Shown one piece after another: positions 1 through 5,047 of a stretch of DNA of 5,048 nt. The position numbers and the translations under genes were made by a program. The first letter of the stretch is position 1. Each line of letters opens with the position of its first letter. The notes beneath the pieces were generated by a model. It was not told where the DNA came from and did not search any database. It was given only the letters and a program-made list of their open reading frames with translations. This DNA is from Alphaproteobacteria bacterium (GTDB taxonomy: Bacteria > Pseudomonadota > Alphaproteobacteria > Kiloniellales > JAKSDN01), in assembly GCA_030598385.1 (NCBI GenBank), contig JAUVQB010000141.1, positions 1 to 5,048 of the forward strand. Reading direction: 5' to 3'.

Positions 1-2
1 AT

Positions 3-716
3 GCGCTCGCCATCGACCCCCTGGATCACGAGAAGTGCCTGGGCCGAGCCAACGACAAGGGCTGGGATATCACCCAGATCCTCAACACCCACGAGCACGG
101 CGACCACACCGGCGGCAACCGGGTTATGGTTGCGGCGACCGGGGCCACGCTGCTGGCCCACGCGAACGCCCGCGACAAGATCCCCGGCATCGACCGGGGC
201 CTCGACGCCGGCGACGTGATCCAGGTCGGCAAGACCGTGGAGCTCGAGGCCCTCGACACCCCCGGCCATACCATGAGTCACGTCTGCCTGCTGTCCCATA
301 CCGACGAGCCGGCCCTGTTCTGCGGCGACACCCTGTTCAACGCCGGCGCCGGCAACTGCCACAGCGGCGGCCATCCGGTCGAGCTCTATCAGACTTTCAC
401 CGGCCAGCTCGCCGAGCTGCCGGACGAGACCCTCATCTATCCGGGCCACGATTACATCACCAACAACCTGCAATTCACCCTGGACCGGGAGCCCGATAAC
501 GCGCGGGCGGCCGAGCTGCTCGCCGAAATCGAAGAACAGGACCCGGACGCGGCCCTGGTCACCAGCCTGGCGCTCGAAAAGGAGGTCAACACCTTCTTCC
601 GCCTGCACAACCCGAGCGTCATCGCCCAGTTGCGCGAGGCCTTCCCCGAGCTGCCGGCCGAGCCCGACGCCAAGTCCGTGTTCCTCAAGCTGCGAGAGCT
701 TCGCAACTCTTGGTGA
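3..716 (+). CDS. Glyoxalase II-like MBL-fold hydrolase (5' partial)
   Basis: This is the C-terminal 237 residues of a metallo-beta-lactamase-fold hydrolase of the hydroxyacylglutathione hydrolase (glyoxalase II) type. The frame is open from the window edge, so the true start lies upstream; the family is usually about 250 residues, so only a short N-terminus is missing. Visible metal ligands, numbered from the first full codon, are the THEHGDH motif (H30, H32, D34, H35), TPGHT (H89), CGDTLF (D109) and YPGHDY (H149). The C-terminal part (about 150-237) follows the glyoxalase II pattern: NNLQFTLDREPDN, EKEVNTFFRLHNP, and a final LRELRNSW resembling the LRSKKDRF end of GloB. Oddly, the segment after the D109 ligand reads AGAGNCHSGG, where classical enzymes have GCGK/R followed by F(Y)EGT; the glutathione-contacting Lys/Arg is missing. 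Hydrolase chemistry on a thioester or related substrate is likely, but classical lactoylglutathione specificity is not assured. The protein is expected in the cytoplasm. No gloB symbol is given because of this divergence. Confidence 0.88.
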   Translation, partial: ALAIDPLDHEKCLGRANDKGWDITQILNTHEHGDHTGGNRVMVAATGATLLAHANARDKIPGIDRGLDAGDVIQVGKTVELEALDTPGHTMSHVCLLSHTDEPALFCGDTLFNAGAGNCHSGGHPVELYQTFTGQLAELPDETLIYPGHDYITNNLQFTLDREPDNARAAELLAEIEEQDPDAALVTSLALEKEVNTFFRLHNPSVIAQLREAFPELPAEPDAKSVFLKLRELRNSW

Positions 717-847
717 CGGATGGCCGGCCGCTAGCCCATCTGGGCCGCCAGGCCCGTTCAGCGACAATGGCGTGGCGGCCCCGGAGCCGGCACCCGCGAC
801 GCGCATTAACCAGTCACAAAGGATTATTCGTTAATGACCATGAAGTC
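717..847. other. Intergenic gap with GC-rich inverted repeat
   Basis: This stretch separates the hydrolase stop codon from the small gene downstream. It contains a perfect 9-base inverted repeat, GGGCCGCCA (742-750) and TGGCGGCCC (773-781), with a 22-base loop. No T-run follows, so it is not a typical intrinsic terminator. A purine-rich AAAGGA lies at 818-823. No convincing promoter was recognised. The frame of the small gene stays open back to 710 (TTG), but the extension looks like noncoding translation, rich in Arg, Pro and Gly, and has no ATG of its own. Confidence 0.5.
742..781. repeat. 9-bp inverted repeat (possible hairpin)
   Basis: The arms GGGCCGCCA and TGGCGGCCC are perfectly complementary over 9 pairs, eight of them G:C, with a 22-base loop. 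The repeat lies 25 bases after the hydrolase stop codon. It could form a stable RNA hairpin that protects the 3' end or assists termination. It lacks a U-tract, and in GC-rich DNA such repeats also arise by chance. Confidence 0.4.
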
Positions 848-1057
848 ATGGACGAACGTTTGGAAACCTGGATCGCCGCCGAGCGGCTGATCGCCCAGTA
901 CGGGCCCGAGGCCGGCAGCGTCGCCGAGGAGCGGGCCCGCAGCCTGCGCCAGCAGGGCGACGGCGGCGGCGCCGACATGTGGGAGCTAATCTTCGGCTGC
1001 GTCCGTGAGCTGCAGGCCGGCCGGAGTATTCGCCCCCAGACCGTCAACCCGGTCTAG
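848..1057 (+). CDS. Small hypothetical protein (about 69 aa)
   Basis: A short gene of 69 codons starting at ATG 848 and ending with TAG at 1055-1057. The product is acidic and predicted to be helical, with no signal peptide or membrane segment. It shows a spaced pattern, WIAAERLI...YGPEA (residues 8-22), then RARSLRQQGD, then MWELIFGCVRELQ. This resembles the loosely conserved W-x2-A-x2-L...HG...A...RA..L...GD...W..I...EL pattern of small uncharacterised alphaproteobacterial proteins; that likeness is from memory and not verified. No function can be assigned. The start is uncertain. No good ribosome binding site precedes ATG 848, whereas AAAGGA at 818-823 is ideally placed for an out-of-frame ATG at 834. 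The gene converges on the PhnD-like gene, with 39 bases between the stop codons and no clear terminator. Confidence 0.6.
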   Translation: MDERLETWIAAERLIAQYGPEAGSVAEERARSLRQQGDGGGADMWELIFGCVRELQAGRSIRPQTVNPV

Positions 1058-1096
1058 CTCCTACCCTTCCAACCGATCCCGATCCCGACTCGCGCT

Positions 1097-1912
1097 TCAG
1101 GCGATGTCCGGATAGCCGAGGGCCGTCGCTTCAGCCTCCATCTCGTCGATCACGTCGTAGGCCTCGAGCGGCAGAATCTCGAACCCCGTGAGGGAGAGCG
1201 CCCGGCGCGCCGCGGCCAAGTCCGGGTCCGCCGCGGCCGTCAACAGGCCGTCGCGCATGGCCGCCAGCTCGTCCTCACTGATACCAGCACGCGTGACATA
1301 GGGCAAACCGGGCGCCGCCGCGCCCCAGGCAAGCACACGCAGGCCCGCGACCGCCGCCGGCTCGGTACGGGCGGTGAGTGCATAGGTTATGCCGTCGACC
1401 GCCGCCAGGTCCGCGCGATTCTCGCGCACCGCCGCAAGGGAGGCTCCATGGCCGCCGCTCACCACGACTTCCGAGAACAACGGCCCGCTTTCGGCCATCG
1501 CGGCCAGCGGCGCCAAGGCATGGCGCAGGCAGTTGTAGCCCGACTGGGAGGTCCGTGAGTTGATGGCGACCCGGCGACCGCGCAGGTCGGCCAATCCCTC
1601 GGCCGGATCGCCGTCGCGCACCACGAAGACGCTGCGGTAGGCAGCGCCGTCGCAACCCTCGACGCCATAGGCCGGTGTCGCCACCACCTGCACCTGACCG
1701 CAGAGCGCGTGGGTCAGCGGATAGCCACAGGTCTGACTGATCAGCAAGCCCGGATGGCGCCACACTTCGTCGAGCCCAAGTTGGCGCTCCAGTTGCCGGG
1801 GCACCCCGTCGATACCGGCCGCCGTCAGAGCTCGGGCCAACCCAGCCCACCAGTCGTCGGTCGCCCGGCGCAGCGCCGGCAGGTCGTACATGGGCAAGCT
1901 GGCAATGGACAT
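1097..1912 (-). CDS. PhnD/SsuA/transferrin-like substrate-binding protein, no signal peptide
   Basis: A 271-residue protein resembling the periplasmic binding proteins of phosphonate/phosphate-type ABC transporters. Supporting stretches are LISQTCGYPL (58-67) and AYRSVFVVRD (91-100). DLRGRRVAINSRTSQSGYN (109-127) matches the PhnD-type DLKGKRVA...S.SGY ligand loop. VVSGGHGASLAAVRENRADL (150-169) is followed by AAVDGITYAL (170-179), and LPYVT (203-207) follows later. The N-terminus (MSIASLPMYDLPALRRATDD) goes straight into the domain with no hydrophobic signal sequence or lipobox, so the protein is probably cytoplasmic. No permease or ATPase gene is adjacent. It may act as a ligand sensor or carrier, or have been repurposed; the ligand is unknown. 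The start at 1912 is well supported by GGAGGT (1921-1926) 8 bases upstream. It is the last gene of the leftward cluster, 27 bases after the GFA gene. Confidence 0.82.
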   Translation of the reverse strand: MSIASLPMYDLPALRRATDDWWAGLARALTAAGIDGVPRQLERQLGLDEVWRHPGLLISQTCGYPLTHALCGQVQVVATPAYGVEGCDGAAYRSVFVVRDGDPAEGLADLRGRRVAINSRTSQSGYNCLRHALAPLAAMAESGPLFSEVVVSGGHGASLAAVRENRADLAAVDGITYALTARTEPAAVAGLRVLAWGAAAPGLPYVTRAGISEDELAAMRDGLLTAAADPDLAAARRALSLTGFEILPLEAYDVIDEMEAEATALGYPDIA

Positions 1913-1920
1913 ATCGCCTA

Positions 1921-1926
1921 ACCTCC
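1921..1926 (-). promoter_or_regulatory. Strong Shine-Dalgarno for the PhnD-like gene
   Basis: The minus strand reads GGAGGT here, 8 bases before the ATG at 1912. This near-consensus site fixes the start codon. It supports independent translation of this last gene even though its transcript is probably shared with the GFA gene. Confidence 0.75.
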
Positions 1927-1939
1927 AAACAAGCGAAAC

Positions 1940-2353
1940 TCAGCCGCGATAATGGCTGTCGTCGTCGCGCGGTAGATCGTCGGTGATCTCATAATAGTCG
2001 GACGCGTCATGGACGTAGACATGACGCGCGGTCTTCAGCCCGGTCGGCGTGTCGAGTGAGCCGGCCGCGATGGCAAGGCGGCCCTCGCCCTCCGGCTCCC
2101 AGAACAGGCTGGCACCGCAGGCGGAGCAGAATCCGCGCCGGGCGAGCTCAGAGGAAACGTACCATCTCAGTGTGGAGTCCTCGTGGAAGACGACGTCGGC
2201 GCGCGCCGCAGAGGTGTAAGCCGCGACATGGCCGTGGGTGCGCCGGCATTGGCCGCAGTGGCAGACGATGACATCGCGAATGGGGCCGCGCACGTCGAAC
2301 CGCACGCCCTTGCAAAGGCAGGCGCCGGTCGCTCGCGTCTGCTGGTCGCTCAT
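1940..2353 (-). CDS. GFA-family zinc protein (glutathione-dependent formaldehyde-activating enzyme-like)
   Basis: A 137-residue protein of the GFA/CENP-V fold. All seven zinc-binding cysteines expected of the family are present: C12 and C14 (GACLCKGVRF), C31, C33 and C36 (VCHCGQCRRTHG), and C76 and C79 (FCSACGASLFW). The later GRLAIAAGSLD and ARHVYVHD...YYEI stretches also fit. The founding member, Gfa of Paracoccus, was reported to speed formation of S-hydroxymethylglutathione from formaldehyde and glutathione; most homologues are untested, so the reaction is not certain here. The protein is probably cytoplasmic. The start at 2353 is chosen because GGAGA (2361-2365) lies 7 bases upstream and MSDQQTRATGACLC begins the domain directly. 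The frame stays open further upstream to 2605, but that part overlaps the regulator gene and has no family resemblance. It lies 35 bases after the regulator gene and 27 before the PhnD-like gene, so it is likely the middle gene of an operon. Confidence 0.9.
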   Translation of the reverse strand: MSDQQTRATGACLCKGVRFDVRGPIRDVIVCHCGQCRRTHGHVAAYTSAARADVVFHEDSTLRWYVSSELARRGFCSACGASLFWEPEGEGRLAIAAGSLDTPTGLKTARHVYVHDASDYYEITDDLPRDDDSHYRG

Positions 2354-2388
2354 TGTCTGCTCTCCATCTGAATGCCCGAGCCCATCTC

Positions 2389-3267
2389 CTATAACGCCCG
2401 GCGCAGCTCGGCCAACTGGCCGATCACATCGGGCGGCTGCACGACAGCGGCGCGAATAAGATTGTCGAAGCGGTAGGTCAGTTCGCGAATGTGCTCGGTC
2501 GAGTTCAGCACAAGATACATGTCGCCGATATAGACCGCCGCGCGCAAGGGGCCGAAGATGGTCATGGGCACGCAGTAGGACTTGAGGCCATCGAACAGAA
2601 ACCAACGCAGCGTCGGATAGAGTTCATCCAGGGTGTGGATCATGCGATCGATCTGATCGCGCCGATCCGTGTCGGGCAAGCCGGACCAGATGCCCTCGCC
2701 ACGGGCGAAGCCCGCGAGCGACTGCACCGAACTGCAGACTTCCATATCGGTCTCGGGCCGGCGGCTGTACGCAAGGCGCCGTTCGGCTTCCTCGATGCGG
2801 ACCTTCGGCATCCGGCTGTCCTGCATCTGGAACTCGTAGCGGATCACCGCCTCCGACTTTAAGAGATCGGGCAGCGAGCTGGGGACGTAGCGGATCTTGT
2901 AGCCCGCCGCCTCGCTATGCCAGCGCTTCAGCCGTTCGTCGGCCAGCGACGAGCCGCCCGCTTCGATCTCCAGCTCGAGCGCCTGGGGCAGCATGTCGGC
3001 CCCGAGCTGTCCTTCCTGGCTGAGGCCGAGCAACCAGTCGACGCTGACTTGCGCGTGCTCGGCGATGGCCGCGATGGTCTCGGCGCGCGGCAGGCGGACA
3101 TGTTCGGGGCTCAGGAGCTGGGACAGGGTCGAACGGTCGTGGCCGATCTCGCCGGCAAACGCCGAGCGGCTGAGGCCGGAACGGTCGATGACTTCGCCCA
3201 GGCGCTCGCGGAAGACTTCGACGATTTCGCGCCTATCCACACCCACTTCCCCGCAAATTTGATGCAT
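2389..3267 (-). CDS. XRE-family HTH transcriptional regulator with C-terminal effector-like domain
   Basis: A 292-residue DNA-binding regulator. Residues about 16-82 form a Cro/C1-type helix-turn-helix domain. The HTH core LSRSAFAGEIGHDRSTLSQL (32-51) precedes ETIAAIAEHAQVSVDWLLGL, the usual domain end. Residues about 120-285 form a separate domain (GYKIRYVPSSLPDLLKSEA, WFLFDGLKSYCVPMTIFGPL, then IRAAVVQPPD). Its layout recalls the DUF5753 region of Scr1-type regulators, which is inference only. The ATG at 3267 lies inside an 18-bp near-palindrome and has no good ribosome binding site. An in-frame GTG at 3240 has GGGGAAG (3246-3252) just upstream and would give a 283-residue protein that keeps the whole HTH domain; it is a serious alternative. 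It is the first gene of a probable operon with the GFA and PhnD-like genes and is divergent from the desaturase gene, so self-control and control of the desaturase are likely. Confidence 0.88.
   Translation of the reverse strand: MHQICGEVGVDRREIVEVFRERLGEVIDRSGLSRSAFAGEIGHDRSTLSQLLSPEHVRLPRAETIAAIAEHAQVSVDWLLGLSQEGQLGADMLPQALELEIEAGGSSLADERLKRWHSEAAGYKIRYVPSSLPDLLKSEAVIRYEFQMQDSRMPKVRIEEAERRLAYSRRPETDMEVCSSVQSLAGFARGEGIWSGLPDTDRRDQIDRMIHTLDELYPTLRWFLFDGLKSYCVPMTIFGPLRAAVYIGDMYLVLNSTEHIRELTYRFDNLIRAAVVQPPDVIGQLAELRRAL
3246..3252 (-). promoter_or_regulatory. Candidate Shine-Dalgarno for an alternative GTG start of the regulator
   Basis: The minus strand reads GGGGAAG, ending 5 bases before the in-frame GTG at 3240-3238; its GGGGA core ends 7 bases before it. 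The annotated ATG at 3267 has no comparable site. If used, the protein loses only nine residues upstream of the HTH domain. Confidence 0.45.
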
Positions 3268-3277
3268 TAATACATCA
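3260..3277. promoter_or_regulatory. 18-bp near-palindrome, candidate regulator operator
   Basis: TGATGCATTAATACATCA is symmetric except for one pair of positions (8 of 9 pairs match), centred on ATTAAT between 3268 and 3269. It spans the annotated ATG of the XRE gene and lies in the divergent gap before the desaturase. Its minus strand includes TGTATTAA, which could serve as a -10-like element. XRE regulators bind symmetric sites as dimers, so autoregulation is a natural reading. No binding evidence is available. Confidence 0.5.
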
Positions 3278-3447
3278 TCTGCCGTGTTATGTCACCATTC
3301 TTAGCAAATGGTTACGTGTTGCGACAAATTGTGCGCAGTTCCTCGTTGCGCCAGGGCCCGAAATACCCGCAAATGAATTGTTGTTTATGCGGTCTGCGCC
3401 GACGGCAGCTGTGCGGCGCGCTGCGTGGGGGATTTGAGGCGCAGAGA
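3268..3447. promoter_or_regulatory. Divergent regulatory region between regulator and desaturase
   Basis: About 180 bases, visibly richer in A and T than the flanking genes over roughly 3250-3390. It must hold the promoters of both divergent units, but no convincing -35/-10 pair was found on either strand. Besides the palindrome at its left edge it has an imperfect inverted repeat, GCGACAA (3321-3327) and TTGTGCGC (3329-3336), and two GCAAAT words (3304-3309, 3369-3374); a third lies just outside at 3253-3258. A 6-base inverted repeat GCGCCG/CGGCGC (3396-3401 and 3414-3419) may form a hairpin in the desaturase leader. The desaturase frame is open through much of this gap. Confidence 0.5.
3435..3439 (+). 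promoter_or_regulatory. Shine-Dalgarno that sets the desaturase start
   Basis: TGAGG lies 8 bases before ATG 3448. The in-frame upstream ATGs at 3289 and 3376 have no comparable site, so this favours the shorter 309-residue product. Confidence 0.55.
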
Positions 3448-4377
3448 ATGCTGGCGAATTTGACAACGGATGCTCGCGCGGCCAGCGCGGCGGGCGCGAG
3501 GATCGAGTGGCCGACGCTCGCTCTATTGGCCACTGTCTATTTGCTCTTCGGGGGGCTCACCTGGTGGCATGCCGTCCTGCCCTGGTGGCTGATCCTCCCT
3601 CTCGGCGGCTATCTGGTCTGCCTGCACGGCTCGCTGCAGCACGAAGCGGTGCACGGCCATCCCACACCCTGGCCGCTGGTCAACGAGGCCCTGGTGTTTC
3701 CGAGTCTGTGGCTGTGGATGTCGTTCCGGATCTATCGCGACAGCCACCTCGTCCACCACAACAACGAGATGCTGACCGATCCGAACGACGACCCCGAATC
3801 CTATTATGTGTCGCCGCAAGCCTGGGCCAGGATGGGACGCCTGCGCCGTAGTTTCCTGCTAGCCAATAACTCTTTCCTCGTCCGCCTGACCGTCGGTCCC
3901 CTGGTGGCGGTTTGGGCGCATTGGTCCGAGGAAATCCGCCGGCTCTGCCGCGGCGACCGGAGTCATCTCAAGTCCTGGGGACTGCACCTCATCGGCTGTC
4001 TCATCGCTCTTTACTGGGTCATCGGCGTCTGCCGGGTTCCCTTGGGCGAATACCTGCTGCTCTATGCCTATCCGGGCCTGGCCCTCACACTCATCCGCTC
4101 CTTCCTAGAGCATCAGGCGCGACCGGAGGCCAAGGAGCGCAGCGTGATCGTGGAAGCCGGCCCGGTCATGTCGCTCATGTTCCTCAACAACAATCTGCAC
4201 GCGCTCCACCATGCCCATCCGGGCGTCGCCTGGTATCGCCTGCCCGCCCTCTACCGCGCCCGCCGGGACGAACTCTTGGCGCTGAACAGCGGGTATCGCT
4301 ACGGCGGCTATTTGGAGATCGCGGGGCGTTACCTGGTCCGCCCCAAGGAACCGGTCCTGCATCCCTACAGCACCTGA
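3448..4377 (+). CDS. Membrane fatty acid desaturase
   Basis: An integral-membrane di-iron desaturase of 309 residues. It would be expected to insert a double bond into, or oxygenate, an acyl or related lipid chain using O2 and an electron donor. The three histidine boxes are intact: HEAVHG (65-70, with H60 just before), HLVHH (100-104) and HALHH (251-255) within NNNLHALHHAHP. Family-typical stretches also include LTDPNDDPESYY (109-120) and RSFLEH (217-222). Hydrophobic segments lie near 22-39, 44-60, 79-93, 141-157, 178-195 and 200-217. ATG 3448 is chosen because of the TGAGG site and because the domain begins soon after. An in-frame ATG at 3289 would add 53 residues, including a Cys/Arg-rich piece that does not look like family sequence. 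The substrate is unknown; a carotenoid-type or other lipid substrate is possible. It is divergent from the XRE regulator and ends 19 bases from the MttB-like gene. Confidence 0.9.
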   Translation: MLANLTTDARAASAAGARIEWPTLALLATVYLLFGGLTWWHAVLPWWLILPLGGYLVCLHGSLQHEAVHGHPTPWPLVNEALVFPSLWLWMSFRIYRDSHLVHHNNEMLTDPNDDPESYYVSPQAWARMGRLRRSFLLANNSFLVRLTVGPLVAVWAHWSEEIRRLCRGDRSHLKSWGLHLIGCLIALYWVIGVCRVPLGEYLLLYAYPGLALTLIRSFLEHQARPEAKERSVIVEAGPVMSLMFLNNNLHALHHAHPGVAWYRLPALYRARRDELLALNSGYRYGGYLEIAGRYLVRPKEPVLHPYST

Positions 4378-4396
4378 TCGGACCCGGCACCGTCAA

Positions 4397-5047
4397 TCAC
4401 GCATCGACGGCGCCGCCTTCCTCTTTGCGGCGGGTAACGAAAGCCTCGAGCTCCTCGGCGACCGCGGGCTCCAGCGGCGGGGCCTCGTACTGCGCGAGGA
4501 TGTCCTTATAGAGCAAGTGCGCCCGCTCGGTGGCGGAGCGGCTGCCGTCTTCCTGCCAGGTCTCGAAGTTGCGCCAGTCGCTCAGCATCGGACTGTAGAA
4601 GGCGGACTCGTAGCGGGACAGGGTGTGCGCGGCGCCGAAGAAATGGCCGCCCGGCCCGACTTCGCGCACCGCGTCGAAGGCGAGGGTGTCCTCGTTCACC
4701 TCGAGGGGCTTCAGGAACTCCGCCATCATCTGCAGCAGTTCGGCGTCCATCACCATCTTCTCGAACGAGGCGCAGAGCCCGCCCTCCAGCCAGCCGGCGG
4801 CGTGCAGCACGATGTTGGCGTGGCCCATCACCGCGCCCCACAGCGACATCTCGGACTCGTAAGCCGCCTGGGCATCGGCGAGATTGGCGGCGTTGGCGTT
4901 CGACGAACGATAGGGCACCTTGTAGCGCCGGGCGAGCTGGCCGCTGACCAGGGCCGCGCGGGTGTACTCCGGTGTGCCGAAAGCCGGCGCGCCGCTCTTC
5001 ATGTCGACGTTGGAGGTGAAGCCGCCATAGGCCACCGGCGCCCCCGG
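4397..5047 (-). CDS. MttB-superfamily (trimethylamine methyltransferase-like) protein, 5' partial
   Basis: The C-terminal 216 residues of an MttB-superfamily corrinoid-dependent methyltransferase, cut by the right window edge; family members are around 500 residues, so roughly 40 percent is seen. Recognisable stretches are YGGFTSNVDMKSGAPAFGTP, NANAANLADAQAAYESEMSL, GHANIVLHAAGWLEGGL, ASFEKMVMDAELLQMM, REVGPGGHFFGAAHTLSRY and FYSPMLSDWRNFETWQEDGS. The family moves a methyl group from trimethylamine, glycine betaine or another quaternary or tertiary amine to a corrinoid protein. The open frame contains no internal amber codon, which fits the pyrrolysine-free branch that includes glycine betaine methyltransferase MtgB, but the N-terminal half is unseen. 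The substrate cannot be told. A GTG at 5035 is internal to conserved sequence (PGAPVAYGGF) and is not the start. No corrinoid protein gene is visible. It converges on the desaturase gene with a 19-base gap and no obvious terminator. Confidence 0.92.
   Translation of the reverse strand, partial: PGAPVAYGGFTSNVDMKSGAPAFGTPEYTRAALVSGQLARRYKVPYRSSNANAANLADAQAAYESEMSLWGAVMGHANIVLHAAGWLEGGLCASFEKMVMDAELLQMMAEFLKPLEVNEDTLAFDAVREVGPGGHFFGAAHTLSRYESAFYSPMLSDWRNFETWQEDGSRSATERAHLLYKDILAQYEAPPLEPAVAEELEAFVTRRKEEGGAVDA

Noticed and set aside
710..847. Longer small gene starting at TTG 710
   Set aside because: The added residues are low-complexity Arg/Pro/Gly-rich translation across an inverted repeat, with no ribosome binding site evidence.
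1058..1096. Terminator between the convergent small gene and the PhnD-like gene
   Set aside because: The 39 bases show no stem-loop with a T-run on either strand.
1275..1928. Alternative leftward open frame within the PhnD-like gene
   Set aside because: It is an out-of-frame, Arg/Gly-rich translation of the binding-protein gene with no motif, while the other frame matches the PhnD-type family throughout.
2354..2605. Longer GFA gene starting at 2605
   Set aside because: The extension overlaps the regulator's C-terminal codons in another frame and carries no family motif; the start at 2353 has a good ribosome binding site and begins the GFA domain directly.
2491..3270. Rightward open frames opposite the regulator gene (2491-2862 and 2917-3270)
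   Set aside because: They are antisense to a clear HTH gene in high-GC DNA, show no recognisable domain, and are explained by codon bias of the real gene.
3289..3447. N-terminal extension of the desaturase from ATG 3289 (or ATG 3376), with a Cys-rich CCLCGLRRRQLCG piece
   Set aside because: There is no ribosome binding site at either ATG, the extension covers the divergent regulatory gap, and it does not look like desaturase sequence. ATG 3448 has TGAGG at a good distance.
3912..4511. Rightward open frame across the desaturase end and the MttB-like gene
   Set aside because: It is a frame-shifted shadow of the desaturase, rich in Pro/Arg/Ser, and runs antisense into the MttB-like gene.
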